A DNA stretch of 64,000 nucleotides from Liolophura sinensis (GCF_032854445.1 NC_088301.1:21633808-21697807); one strand, 5' to 3'; positions 1-13,900 are shown, counted from the stretch's first letter. A program made the numbers and translations. Notes: a model not told the origin generated them from the letters alone.

Positions 1-435
1 TTGTTGATACAGCTTCTCCAGGCAGAGCTGAGCCACAGTGTACCCTCTGGCTATTCGTAATAATTGATATCTTAAACCCTGGTGATAAATCATTCAAGTC
101 CCCTGTTTTCAGTTGTTCCCAAGATAGTCTAATGCTGTGCATTACATTGAAAAAGACAAAATTTGATCTTGTTTCTGTAGCGGTAGGTTTGTTATTTCTG
201 ATCATGTTGCTGTGTATGTTCTAGTCAGGTTTAGATGCATGCAAGATAAACGAGTTTTGTGTTGGTGAATGCTGTCATGAGATTTATTGCCGACACTAAT
301 GTGAAAGGTAAAATGTCACCAGCTTTCCCATTCTCACCTGTCTGTTTCACCTGTTCTTGTCGCACCTTTATACACTGGGTAACTAACACCCACTTGCGTG
401 ACAACACTGCTGTAACTGCACGATATACATGTACA

Positions 436-650
436 CAGTTTAAGTTCAGCATTTTCTGAGTGACACATTTTGACTTGATTCTGACTGCTTCATCCACCTT
501 TTATGGCCATGTAAAAGTGTTTTTTTCTGAAGTTTTGATCAGTTTCTTATCAGAAAATTTTAACTGTTGGCTTCAAAAGTATCATTTTAATGCATTTATG
601 TGCTAGAATTGAAAGTGCCGTTTTAGATACAAGTAAAAGGTATCAGGGGT
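436..650 (+). mobile_element. MITE-like dispersed repeat, copy 1 (diverged)
   Basis: This copy shares with four others the words GTGACACATTTTG, TTGATTCTGA, TTCATCCAC and TTATCAGAAAATTTTAA followed by GGC(T/A)TCAAAAG. Its ends are worn; the terminal inverted repeat seen in the 25241 copy is barely visible. Confidence 0.45.
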
Positions 651-852
651 CAGTTTGTCTGAAGTGTATCAACAAGTGCACCAGGTATTCACCTCTAGTG
701 TAGAGAAAGACTAATTAATCAAATGATGTATTGATTTATTATTTATTTGATTGTTGATTAATCTGACTTTCAAGAATTTTTCACTTATACAATGGAGGTC
801 ATGTTTATGGGTGGAAGCAAAGCGGAATGCCTGGCACAAATCAGAGATCTTT

Positions 853-1400
853 GGCAAGTTGGTGACTAACTTTCCCAGATTAGTGACTAACTTTCCCAAC
901 TTAGTGACTAACTTTCCCAGGTTAGTGACTAACTTTCCCAAGTTAATGACTAACTTTCCCAGGTTAGTGACTAACTTTTTCAGGTTAGTGACTAACTTCC
1001 CAAGCAACTTTCCCAGGTTAGTGGCTAACTTTCCCAGGTTAGTGACTAACTTTTTCAGGTTAGTGACTAACTTTCCCAAGCAACTTTCCCAGGTTAGTGA
1101 CTAACTTTCCCAACTTAGTGACTAACTTTCCCAGGTTAGTGACTAACTTTCCCAAGCAACTTTCCCAAGTTAATGACTAACTTTCCCAGGTTAGTGACTA
1201 ACTTTTTCAGGTTAGTGACTAACTTTCCAAGCAACTTTCCAGGTTAGTGACTAACTTTCCCAAGCAACTTTCCCAGGTTGGTGACTAACTTTCCCAGGTT
1301 AGTGACTAACTTTCCCAGGTTAGTGACTAACTTTCCCAGGTTAGTGAGTAACTTTCCCAGGCTAGTGACTAACTTTCCCAGGTTAGTGACTAACTTTCCC
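853..1400. repeat. 21-bp minisatellite with palindromic core
   Basis: About 23 copies of GTTAGTGACTAACTTTCCCAG, some joined by a short 16-bp variant (AAGCAACTTTCCCAGG). The 13-mer GTTAGTGACTAAC is a perfect inverted repeat around one central base. Confidence 0.9.
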
Positions 1401-1633
1401 TTGAGTTAACTACAAACCTGCATTCCTTTGGTGAGTGTTGTCACTCATTATGTTTCTAGACCCACAAGCAGGGAAGTGAAGGAATCCAGTATAGGTTTTG
1501 ACATCTTATCAGTAACAATATGTGTGATTCACTTAGAGAAGAATCTGGTGGTACATGGACAATGCAAGATATCAAGAAAAGCTACAGGATCGGCTTTTTA
1601 TGGATGTTTTTTGCAGCTATTATAAATTTCTGG

Positions 1634-1885
1634 GGGGCCTCTGTGGCCGAGGGAGTTAGCACGGCATGGCGGTGTAATTACCCAGGGACCTCTCACTAAT
1701 GCAGTCGTTGTGAGATCAAGTCCAGGTCATTCTGCGTACGTGGGAAGGTGTTCAGCAACCTATGGATGGTCGTGAATTTCCGCCTGGCTCTGCCTGGTCT
1801 CCTCCCACCAGAATTCTGGCCGCCATTGTATGAGTGAAATATTCTTGCGTACAGCATAAAACACCATTCAGATAAATAAATAAAT
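1634..1885 (+). mobile_element. tRNA-derived SINE-like element, full length
   Basis: The head GGGGCCTCTGTGGCCGAGG has a pol III A-box (TGGCCGAGGGAGTTAGC) and a B-box-like GAGATCAAGTCC near 1712. Then comes a body with CCTCCCACCA..ATTCTGGCCGCC and a tail GCATAAAACACC ending in (AATA)n. Nine relatives lie in this window. The tRNA-like head plus A-rich tail is typical of SINEs. Confidence 0.85.
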
Positions 1886-2984
1886 CTAAATTGGTGCTTG
1901 CCACTGACTTTAGTGTAAATTTACCTTTTGACATAAAATGAAAAAAGGGGCTGTGGTCAGAAGGCAGTTTTCGACTTACAAAGCAACAAAGAAAGATCAA
2001 GATCTATATACTACACTTTAATCTGGGTGTTGAATTTGTCAGTCAGGTAAAATTTTGGACCTATTGAAAACAAGCATTAAGAACTTAACAGTTTTTCAAA
2101 ACAACATTAAATGGTCAGCTGGTGAAGTTCACTGACTTTCAACAGGTATTTGGTGTTTGTAGAAAATGGACAAATGTTACAGCTGTATGTATAGACATGA
2201 TCATTCAAAACTGATCAAAGCTTAAAACATGGTTTTAATTAAGGTTTAATTAAGATTTAATTAACTTTGGCTTTGAAATAAGCCACATTAATGATTTCTG
2301 AGATATTATAAAGTTTGAGTTACTAAATACATTTCAGGTGACGTGTAAGTATATACTTTGCTCATTTTGTAAGCCAATATGTTTGGAATTGTACTGTATA
2401 ATATTACTGCATGTATATACAGTCAATATGTTGAAGAGTAAAGCATATTATACTGTATAGGTATGGTGTTGCAGGCATCAATGGCATGGTCAACGGGGAG
2501 GTCTTCCCTGTCTCTACATGCATACCTATATCATAGACATGTAAACATACATGTGCTAACTGGAACCACTAGTTCTAGGTGTAGTTTTACAGTTGATGGC
2601 TTCAATTCCTACAGCTCTCACAAAAACCACTGGTGTGGAAACCCATTACTCTATTTTTATGGTGACTTCTGCAGGGCATTGACTTGACTCACTAATCTGT
2701 TGAATCTACCAGACAATTACAGAATCAACCATGGATTAAGTTTATTGGTCAGTTAATTTCCATTTCTAAACAGCGGCACATTTGTATCAAAGGACTGTTG
2801 AGCAGTTAGTGTGTGTTTGCATACAGAGATAAATAGAATACATTCCAGTAGAGGCTTATTCCACATCAGTGGCACCCACAGAACAATAGTGGCAGTACAG
2901 GCTGGGAAAGCTTGAATCTATCTTGTTTATTCGGTATTTCTTTAGTTGCCATTGTGATTACCAACGGGGATAATGCAGGGTCAC

Positions 2985-3420
2985 ACCTGCATGATTGTTG
3001 TTTGGGCACAATCATTTGTGATTGTTGTTTGGTCACAATTATTCATGATTGTTGTTGGGGCACAATCATTCATGATTGTAGTTTGGGCACAATCATTTGT
3101 GATTGTTGTTTGGTCACAATTATTCATGATTGTTGTTTGGGCACAATCATTCATGATTGTAGTTTGGGCACAATCATTCATGATTGCCTGGGCACAACCA
3201 TTCATGGTTTGAGCACCGTTAGTTGTAATAGTGGGAGCAATTATTTATCATTGTTGTTTGGGCACAGCCATTTGTGATTGATGTTTTTGGGCACAATCAT
3301 TCATGATTGCCTGGGCACAACCATTCATGGTTTGAGCACCGTTAGTTGTAATAGTGGAGCAATTATTTATCATTGTTGTTTGGGCACAGCCATTTGTGAT
3401 TGATGTTTGGGCACAATCAT
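2985..3420. repeat. 27-bp minisatellite with a 120-bp higher-order duplication
   Basis: The unit reads like ATGATTGTTGTTTGGGCACA and the following ATCATTC (27 bp). The 3' part is a second-level direct repeat of about 120 bp (from about 3185 and again from about 3305) that includes GGTTTGAGCACCGTTAGTTG. Confidence 0.85.
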
Positions 3421-5099
3421 TCCACTGACACAAAGCAAAAGCAGATTTTAAACAACTGCATGTGTATTTACTTCATTCTTATCATACACATTTCTGATGG
3501 TGAATATTTACTGTTTTGCAGCAGTAAATATTTTGTAAGACTTCCCAGTTGTTTGCCCATAAATCTTACAAAAAAATCAACAAAATTCATGGCTCTGGTG
3601 TGTCTGTATATTGTCATAATGACGAATTGCACAAACATCTGATAAAGGCAAGTTTTGCAGTGAGTGTTTCATGGTTACAAATATCAGTGGAACTTGAAGG
3701 ATTGTGTGGGGTTAAGGTCACTCAGCAGGTAGTTGTAAACAAACAGTATTACATTATGTAGGACGAGATCACAGCCTGTACCACATTGACAGCTCAACAA
3801 GATAAAAGATAATGTCAAATTGGCCTTTGTAAGTGTGGAGAGAAAGTCATTCATCACTGACTTTGACAAGCTACAAGACCAAGACCAATGGATTCCTCCT
3901 CAGTGATGTACCACTCATCAATTACCACCACATCAGACGATTAATTGTTGTCACGTTTTAAAAGAGAGATCAGTCTGTTGTTTTCAATTTTTTTTCTCCA
4001 AGCTGTCTACATGACAGCAGTCCATTAATGGTCCTCCATTAGTGATCGCTTTTTAAACCAGCTGTCTAAAGATGCCCCGTGCTATTTTTGTCTTTACATC
4101 TCTTAGCTTGCCCAGGTAATGTCTATCTGTGTCGGCCGTCAAAACATACCTGTTACCAGTCCGTGGTTAAAGCTGCGGAAAGCTTTTACAAGTTTTTTTT
4201 TCCCCCAGGAGTACTTGTATCTCCAGCATAGCACAGGATACTGCGCCACATTCAGTATCTAAGAGGGCTACATTATTTAGGGGTAATAATTAAATGCATA
4301 AATTAAGTTCTTTATTACACATGTAAATTATGTGAAAAAGAGTTCGGGTCAAACTTTGTGTTCATGAGTGTTCGGGAACAGTTGATATGATTCGATGGCA
4401 AATTATGAAGATTCAATCTGTTCTCATAGTTTATACAAGACTGATCACACTAAATGAAGCAAGACTGGTTCAAAATCAAAAGAAATAAAAAAAAATAATG
4501 CTGCTTACTATTTCACTACTGTAAGAAAAGTTAGCTATTTGTTTATGTTTTTTTTAATATACTTTTGGCTAATTTTGTTGACTGTTGTGACTTGTCCAAA
4601 TTTTCCCGGTGCATTCATTGAACACAACTGCACAGATTTGTGATTATTTAAATCCTTGCACAACTTCTGGTAAATTTTGTGATGTTATAGCAATCTTGTG
4701 ACAAGGAATTCTCCTTTTGAGTGAATTAAGTTTTGGAAGTAAGCTTACAGCACTTGCTAATTATATACAAATATATACATAATATATATGTAACTTTATT
4801 TTTTGAGGGTGACAAATGATGAACATTTACTCTGTCAGTTACAAAAACTGTTCTTCCCAGAGGCCCTCTGACAGGGTGACAAAACAAACACGACATTTAC
4901 AAGTAAATATTAACAGTAATCAGACAAAGAGTTTGCACACATTACAGTATCAAAAGTAGCCATAGATTCAGTAATTATGCTGTTTAAATCATTCATGAGT
5001 ATATGTATCAGTCTAACATTTATGACATACCTCTGTGTGTTTCCTGTAGCATATTGATTAGAATGACCACTAAAGTGTTGTTAACGTTGTTATTTTCAG

Positions 5100-5171
5100 G
5101 GATGTACCCACTGAGGGCTTGGCGTATGCTTTTACTGGCGGTTCTCCTCCAGGTGCATCATGGAAGTGTTG
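5100..5171 (+). CDS. ROR: ROR coding exon 1: start codon and signal peptide
   Basis: An acceptor (TTTTCAG) ends at 5099 and the exon opens with GG followed directly by ATG at 5102. Residues 1-23 have the form of a signal peptide: an Arg-containing N-terminus, a hydrophobic core ([10 protein letters not shown]), then HHGSVG. The donor is GTAGGT at 5172, giving phase 1, which fits exon 2. I chose this ATG because the hydrophobic core follows at once and the acceptor sits just upstream. The open frame continues upstream to an ATG at 5003, but that would read through intron sequence. A 5' UTR exon must exist further 5' and is not identified. Confidence 0.85.
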
Positions 5172-7908
5172 GTAGGTTTTTATTCCTATGGTAGTAACTG
5201 GTTTTTATGTGCTTGCCTGTGTGATGGGTTGTAATATTGTTGTCTGTCAGTTTGTATGTCCATTTGTAAACTTTTAAGTGTTCATTAGATACATATATAT
5301 GTATATATAACTATTTCACTCCGTCCGGTTTCCTCTCACCATTATTCTAGCCGCCGCGAGTGAAATATTCTTGAGTTCAGCGTAACACACCAATCAAATA
5401 TTAAATAAATCAAATAAAACTTTTTCATTGTGTTGAATTCAAGCTTAATTAGTACATGTTTTTACTATGATGATTTACAATGATGGCTTAGGTTTTTGCC
5501 AGTTTTGTCCATTTTCAAGAAAAAATTATTTACCATTTCTGTGCCGGTTGTTTATTTTGAATTTAAATTTGGCACATGTACGTGGCTTCAACTGGTACGG
5601 ATTACAGACTTAAGTTCGAGTTTTCAGCCATTTTCAACAAAATTATGGCTGTCGTTTTTTTCTGTTGTGGAGTTTCGGTACTGCATGTATTACATGTATT
5701 TTAGCAGCTCAGACTAATATATTTCCAGACTGCATGTTCACGTGACAGACATATCTAGAGATTCAGAAACCCTTGAGGCCTTGAACTTTGCAGGGTCTGT
5801 GTTAAGCGCACAGGTGCTTATATGGTATTATTTGTAGACCAATTGGAGTGCAGGTCTTTTTTTTATGATTTTTGGATGAACATAAAGTTTGAAATCCAGA
5901 AATCAATATGTATTTCACTTGGGCAGGTGAAAATGCACTTTCAGAAGCATATAAAGGACTTAATATGATTCTAATTCGATATTAACACTTAATTTTTTCT
6001 GACAAGAAATTAATCAACTTTCAAAAAAAAAAAACCCTCTAAAGTGGCCCTACAAGGCGAATGAATCAATCGGGATCAATCAAAATGTGTCACTTGCAAA
6101 AAAGCTAAACTTTAGGTGAAATACAGCAGATTGATTATGTAATTGATTACGTGATATTCTGGGTGTAGAAAGGAATGTCATCTATTAACGTGTTGGATCA
6201 ATCAACCTGTATTGTGATTCATATGTAAATGTATCTCCCTCAGTTTACTGTAATTCTTCATCCTTTTCGCATGTTTGCAAAGTGTTTATTATTCAAATAT
6301 TTTCTTAAGGCATTATTGTGTGTAGGCTGATAAAATTATACTTTTTGTGAAGCCCTGAAATAGGCCAATCCAACCAATGTTGTTGTCTCCAAAATCAAAT
6401 TAAAAATGTTCATGTATTGCACTGGAAGTTGCTCTTTCACATGCAAAAAAGTTGAGGAATTAGGGTTACAGTAGTGAATGGATATTTCATGAATAATTTA
6501 AAAAGAGCGATGTGATTATCCTGTCTGACTATTTATTTGCAAATTCTGCCAGTTAGGTAATGATTCGGGTGAGATTTGGACAAAAATACTTGGCGGTCTT
6601 TGTTAGAAATCAGTGATATTTTATCCCATGCGATTAGAATCAGGAGAAAGAAAAAAAATCATTGTGACATTTGTAACTGTGATACACAAGCTGATCTGTG
6701 TTCAGAACAGACTGGTAACCTTTATTCTGTAGTCTTTGGTTGTTCCCGTGATCCGCCAGTATGATTGTTGGCACGGGCTGGGAAAATCGGCTGGTGGCTA
6801 AATGGGTTGTTGTTGTTGTAATTGTCACCTCTCGTCTGTGAAAGTACTGTGCAATTCTAGATGGAGATGATGTAAGTGGGGAAATGCCATTGTGCGTTGT
6901 TATGTGGGGTGCCTGTTACCCAGACACAATTACCCCCAACATACTGCCAGACGGGTCATGCCTTCATGACACTTCCTCCTCGCAATTCCGTCGCAGCGGA
7001 CAAAAGCTGTTCTATTCCCAGATGACATATTAACACCAATAAAGCAACGAGGTAAATTGATTAGGCAAATGTCAGTGGTTGAATTAAGAGACTGGTCACA
7101 CGACGACTCCTCTATTGGTCAACAATTTGGGATGACAGAGACACCAATGTGGATGACGATTCCAAAACTCGGAAATCTTGGCTGCGTGAATAGCGTCAGA
7201 TAGCTGTGGTTCCAAACTGAAGTGTGCACTAATTAGGCAACATGGCTAGAGGCAGATGAGTCATTAAGTGAATTCGCCGTGGAAAAAAATCTCATTTCTC
7301 TTGCTTTATTAATGAGGGAGGTGTCCGTCCCCGCATGTTCCGCATGCAAAATCCAGGCTTTCTTTCATTTTGAGGGGCAGAAGGGAAATTGGCAACCTGG
7401 AAATGCTTTTAGCATACCAAATTCCTTCACCGGGTTCACCATGAATATTTCTGATTGAGATGTAGTGAAAACAATGTGAAGGAATTCAGAATAAAACACA
7501 CTTGCAGATGAAGAGGAGTGTCCTTTGATATATAATGAACAACAGGCTTCTTACTTGAAGAAAAAAGCCAAAAAAACCCCCCAAAACCTATGCTTTATTT
7601 GCTAAAACAGTTAACTTTTATAGATATTGTATGTTTTGCTTATAGTTACATTTTACATTATAGTTACCAGGGGTTTCCCTGGGCTATGCATGGTTTCCTC
7701 CAACCATAATGCTGGCTGCCATTGTATGAGTGAAATATACTTGAGTGTGGCATAAAACCACAATTAAATAAAATAAATAAATACAGGTAAATTAAGGCAA
7801 TATGTCTCTTAATTATGCATGTAACTGGAATTGATCTGAGTCGTAATTTCTGTAGTAGTATTAAAGGATATGGAAAAAGTTACAAATCACACACACATAT
7901 ATACATAC

Positions 7909-7941
<33 letters not shown>

Positions 7942-10900
7942 CTAGCGTCCTGGGTGTACAGTCGTATGTACCCTTCAGATCTGTGGAAGAGGTTGTTGGA
8001 GTAATGTATGGATCTAGGGCAGAGTTTGAAAAATGCCAGGTTCAGTTAAAAACAAATAGCGGCGGCTGGTTCAATTCCATGATGACAGACAGCATGTTGG
8101 AGCGACGCGATCCATTACCAACATCGATAAACCATCAGGGGAGTTGAATGGGCCAATTTTGCCGACGTTAGAATACCAATATACAGTTTGGTCCGCTTTC
8201 GGCTGCTGTCACAATGACGCTCAATTGATGCAGATTCGCAGATCAATTTCAGTAACAGATATCTACAGTTGTTAGCTATGTTGGATAGGGTTTTGGATGG
8301 CATCCAGGCCTAGATTGGGCCAAAGCGTGTTCCCAGCTACATCATGAGGACCCCCATACGTCTGCTGGTATGATGGTATACAGTACCAGTGGTACAAGTC
8401 AGTTCTCTGGACTAATTGCAATATAAAGTTAATCATTTCCTTTTTTTCTGATTATGATTATGCAAGTTAACATATTGTGGTGCATGAGCTTAAAGATTAT
8501 TTGCTAATTGTTTGACAAACTTTTGGTTGGAGGAGTTTCATTGCAATAAGTATATTATCATTTGATTGTTTGGGTTCTAATATTGTATCAAAACATTCTG
8601 CCTTTTCTGACAAGTATCCATTATTCCATATATGTGGTTGTATTGGTGAGCTTTTAGCAATTAAAAATGGGTCTACCAGCAACCTGCGGATGGTTGCAGG
8701 TTTCCCCCCGGGCTCACACCATAATACTGGCTGCTGTTGTACAGGTGCAGTATTCTTGAGTATGGCGTAAAACACCAATCAAATAAATAAACAAATAAAT
8801 AAATAAATAGATTAATTTAGTTGATTTGTATGCTGTTATACAGTAAATGTGAACTGTATATCATCCATCTTTTCAGTCTCTGCGTGAAACCCTTTTTTTG
8901 TTGACTTTTATACATACAATTATTAGGAAGACAATTAATGCTGAAATGATTTGTTTGTGACACTATAAAGGCTGGGATCTACATGAAACTGTGCAAATTA
9001 CTTCTTTATTCACCATAGTTCTATCACAATGTTTGAAAATATAGGTCTTTGCAGAGGCCATTGAAAAGGTTGGAGAATTAGAGTACATGCCCATAACAAA
9101 AATGAACTAGGTAAACGTGATATTTGGGCTACCTATAATTTACATGCGACCATTTTCATCAGCCAAAGTCCACACTGTTAAGTTACCTGTTATGTTCCTC
9201 ATCTCTGACTCCCTATTATCTACCCTGGACAAATTTCCTCTCGGATCAGTCCCACTAAAAGCCTGTGTTCATTTTGCAAGAAGGGAGCCACTTAAGACTC
9301 AGCGACAGGGGAATGCCAGCTACTTGCAGTCACATGAAGAACTCTATAGGAATTTGGTTTCTATCATGAAAGTTTTTACCTCTGCTGACTCACATTCATG
9401 GCTTTCCAATCCTGATTTCCTCCCTGAACATTGAGCCACTGTGCCAGCTTTGACAGTGGATTTTGCCCCAAACCCTCAGTCAACATTTCAGTATTGAGCA
9501 TAACTGTGGTTGGAGCCGCAGAGCTAACAGCTGATCGCGGTGTCTTCTGGGGCATACATTGTACCTTGTTTCTCTAAAGCCTCAGGCTCCTGGCTACAAA
9601 AGAGCGGCTTTTTTATTGTCTTGTATGGGCATTTGTAAAACCAGGAATCCATCGAACGCGAATAGGAAATCCCAGCCATAAGAAACTCTTCCATAGACTT
9701 GCAAATTTACAAATGGTGAGCAGACTGGAGAAAAAACGAGGCCTTACTGGGCTGCACATGAAAATGGCAAAATGTTTCCCGTGGAATGAGAAATCAATGA
9801 AGTAGTTAGCAGTAAAGCATCAGTTCATTTGGTTTGGGGTCACGACCTAGTACTCTAATGCAGATCTACAGAAGGAGTGAAGGAGAAGGGGATTGGGACA
9901 AAAAGGTGCATGTGTTATAAGAGTATAGTAGCCTCTTGGAAATCATTAAAACATCACGCAGGCTTTTATTGCATTGCCGCTGATGATAAAAATGAGTGAT
10001 AAAAAGAGCAGTAGATTTTGAGTGCGTTAAATTTCGTATCACAAATCGCTAAGAGTCTGGGTCAGAGAGTAAAATCAATGGCTGAGGCTTGTTAAATGGT
10101 TAATTGAGACGTAAATGAATCAAGCCCCCGAGATGACCCCCTTAAAACTGTTTGTCGAGATTTTGCTTGCATTTTGTCTGTCGGAAGTGAATGATCGGGC
10201 TGTGGAGATAATGCACATTTAAGCGGAACATGGAGGAAGACAGCGTGTACTAGCTGCAGAGCGCATAACACTGCTGCCTGACTACTGTAGTCAGGGAGGC
10301 AGGCCACGCTATCTGAAAGCTTAATACAAGCAGATCTGCTGCAAGGTATAATGATGGATAGGCTGCTGTAGCATGGACTGATGAAAATCAATTCAGCTTT
10401 ATTGCTGCATCCCTTCTGTCGATTAGCCTACAGAAATGAAGCAAAAAATTGCCTGCCACCTGTGAGATCTTTTACAGTGTGGTACAGATGTATCTAAGGC
10501 TTGCACACAGAAAATGATGCGGTGTTGTCAGCAAAATAAAAAAAAAACAAAAAAAACTTGATTCACACAAGCTAGATGAATGGTTTGTTGAGCTGGATGA
10601 AATCATCTCTGATGGCCTCTATGGCTCTGTCAAGCTATATCTCTTTATTCTAAAAATTGCACCTCTCTTACAAAACCAAACACAGACATCCATTAATTGA
10701 TATAGCACAGAAATTACTGTTACAATTCCAGAGGATTTGCATATTTAGTGAGGAACTGAAGCCTGTAGATTACACTGACAATTTGTTCTAGGACATTGTT
10801 TGATTGTTACTTAATGTTGTACTCAAGGGGTTTTCTACTTGTATAATGGCAGTGACAGTTTTATGAGTATACAGGAAACCATAGTGCCCAGCGAAAACCA

Positions 10901-13900
10901 CCAGACTTTGGCAAAGTACTGGCAAACTTGCCAACATGTTATGTACAGGCATGCACACCATTTTGGTGGAAGGCAGTTGTGTTGATTTTCAATGATTGTT
11001 GGACTGCATCGCCAGCCACATAATTATATCCAAGGCTGCAGAAGCAGTCAAAGGTAGGGAATCTACAAATTCCCTGTCCAAGGCTGGCTTTGAACTCACA
11101 CCTCATGTGTTCATAATGGTTGAGCGACAAGCACTTTTAGGCCACATACTACTTCTGATTTTCATATTTAGTGAGAGCCTATAATGCCCTTGGCGCACCA
11201 TGACATTTTGTCCTTGGATATTTAGTGTGACGATATAAAGAAGGCAACATGCTTCGTCCATTGTACTGTGTAGCTTGCGCAGTGTGTGGAATGAATGCAC
11301 AAACTGTAGTGATGGGGATTGAGGGTGGGACTCGTTACTTTCTAACTGAACCCAACACGGTTTCTGGGCAGGAGGGCCTTTGCATGTGTAACCATCTGTG
11401 AAAAGCATTGGTTCTACATGCTAGCAAAATGTACTCTATGATATATTCCCTTTTACACTGAAATAGAAGCTGTCAACTGTACTGGGTTACTAGGTTTTTA
11501 CTCTTGCTCTTGTAAACTTGCGAGATTACACACATCTTTGTTTTACACACAGGCTCAGGGCGTGGAAATAATTTAACCATTTCTCCGTTCTTGTTTTGAA
11601 TCTGCTCCCGGAATGCTGGGAAACGCTACATTGACCACCAAAGCCATAGACAGGTTAATACAGTGATATTCTGACAAAAACACATAACTGTGTCAGTCAA
11701 GTTACTCCTGAATAACTCTAATTTGTCTACACTCTTTTTTTTTTATATATGATGCGTATGTAATTGTAGACTTAACTGGCTGAGTTCTGGGACTGATATA
11801 TAGGTGGGTAATTAATGGCTGAAAAAGTAAGGTGTTAACGATTTGTTGAATTATTTTACCATTCGTACCACCCACGGCGAATCGCTCTGAAGAACATATG
11901 TCTTCCCACTTCAGGTGGAATTAGATGTTAATATTAGTACTACTTCTCGGGCCTTGAAGTATCTGAAACTTGGTGGTGCAATAGAATTCATTTCTCTGGA
12001 GATTAAGTAATTATTTCCGTATCACAGTTCTGTCAATTGCAGATTATAATTTTGTTCATGATATCAAGGTAGAAGTAAAATGCAATTTTGTATCAGAAAG
12101 TTTTTTTCTGAATTGTTTTAAAGTTTTTTTTTTGGAATATGGGCTAATATCCTACGTGGAAAAAACACAATTAAAGAACTATAAATTATGACATATATTT
12201 GCTAAAAAATAAGCTTTTTTCGGCAAATTGTTAGAGAGAATATACATGTAGTACATAACACATTATTAACATATAAATGTATGCATGTATTTTCTGCTAA
12301 GTTTATCATTTTAGTATTACATTTGGTGAGGTGCAATTGAGCTTGTCAAGTTGGAGAATCTCTACCCTGTTATCATTTCTTTCTGATTGCACAATTTTGC
12401 ATGTCATATGAAGGACAAAAATATTGTACAAAGAGATGGCAATATTGTTTACTGTTTATGGTAAAAACTATTGGCTGTTAACATCTTTTTAAGGTTAGGT
12501 CTTTGTTTTTACATATCCCTCTAATGATAAGACGCTGCCCTTGCAAATCAGGACCAAACTTCTGAAGTCTTGCAAGACCCAGTATCTTGTGTGTAGGTTT
12601 TCAATTCTTTGACTCAGTATTATTTTTTTATTTCGTTTCAGTGTTCGGTCAGGCTGACGGAGGTAGAAACCCCACCCCTGTCCCAACAAGAGGGCCTAAT
12701 GGAGAATACCCGTAAGTATACATGCATTTTGTCATTATCAAACCTCTAATTGTATTCGGTGTGTAGGTATCCATTTTTAAAATGGAACTGCACAATGTTG
12801 GTCAATGCCTAAAATTTGATGGTTTTGGTTCACTGCATTTAATGCTATACAGCCTAAATTTCAAATTTTCGAGACAATATGTGTGTGTTTATAGAGCTAA
12901 TTAGGTGGTCAACCCATCCTGTGTGTTTGCATTGTCAACCATTGTGCCTGATACGGCGCTAAAAGATAACCCATTCAGTCATCCAATATACATTTAGCAA
13001 CACCCATCCTGATCTGATGGTAAACCCATCCTATGCTGTCCTCATCAGATGGTCAACCCATCCAAAATCTTCCCTCATCAGAAGGTCAACCCATCCTACA
13101 CCCACCCTGTTCAGATGATCAACTCATCTGACGCCTGCCCTAATCAGATGGTCAACCCATCCTACACCCATACTGTTCAGATGGTCAACCCATCCTACAC
13201 CCACCCTGTTCAGATGATCAACTCATCTGACGCCTGCCCTAATCAGATGGTCAACCCATCCTACACCCATACTGTTCAGATGGTCAACCCATCCTACACC
13301 CACCCTCTTCAGATGATCAACTCATCTGACGCCTGCCCTAATCAGATAGTCAACCCATCCTACACCCATACTGTTCAGATGATCAACCCATCTGACGCCT
13401 GCCCTAATCAGATAGTCAACCCATCCTACACCCATACTGTTCAGATGATCAACTCATCTGACACCTGCCCTTATCAGATGGTCAACCCATCCTACACACA
13501 TACTGTTCAGATGGTCAACCCATCCCACACCCATCCTGTTCAGATGATCAACTCATCTGACGCCTGCCCTAATCAGATGGTAAACCCATCCTACACCCAT
13601 ACTGTTCAGATGGTCAACCCATCCTACACCCATCCTTTTCAGATGATCAACCCATCTGACGCCTGCCCTAATCAGATGGTCAACCCATCCTACACCCATC
13701 CTGTTCAGGTGATCAACTCATCTGACGCCTGCCCTAATCAGATGGTCAACCCATCCTACACCCATACTGTTCAGAAGGTCAACCCATCCTACACCCATAC
13801 TGTTCAGATGATCAACCCATCTGACGCCTGCCCTAATCAGATGGTCAACCCATCCTACACCCATACTGTTCAGATGGTCAACCCATCCTACACTAATCCT

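Larger units (their letters stand above)
1..5099 (+). other. Upstream region or first intron of ROR
   Basis: The acceptor at 5099 shows that the sequence before it is, at least in part, the intron between an unseen 5' UTR exon and coding exon 1. I see no TATA/CpG-rich promoter I would defend and no coding exon. The region holds a MITE-like copy (about 436-650), a 21-bp array (853-1400), a SINE (1634-1885) and a 27-bp array (about 2985-3420). 3440-5099 is plain AT-rich DNA. Confidence 0.6.
5172..12641 (+). other. ROR intron 1
   Basis: 7470 bp, phase 1. It contains three 3'-fragment SINE copies (5319-5418, 7667-7784, 8671-8810), a reversed MITE-like copy (5911-6126) and a TA/GT microsatellite (7888-7940). 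Two stretches without obvious repeats (about 6880-7330 and 9440-10110) have a more mixed base composition than their surroundings and could be regulatory. No coding exon is supported. Confidence 0.7.

Noticed and set aside
853-1400. CRISPR-like array
   Set aside because: The repeat is continuous with no unique spacers, in an animal genome.
1634-1730. Functional tRNA gene
   Set aside because: The A- and B-box words belong to a SINE head; a cloverleaf with proper stems is not formed and the same head recurs in other copies.
2912-3277. Coding sequences on + and - strands across the 27-bp repeat
   Set aside because: Both frames are open only because of the unit length; composition is pure repeat.
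5003-5101. Upstream ATG at 5003 as the ROR start
   Set aside because: It would read through the intron acceptor at 5099; the hydrophobic signal core follows the ATG at 5102.
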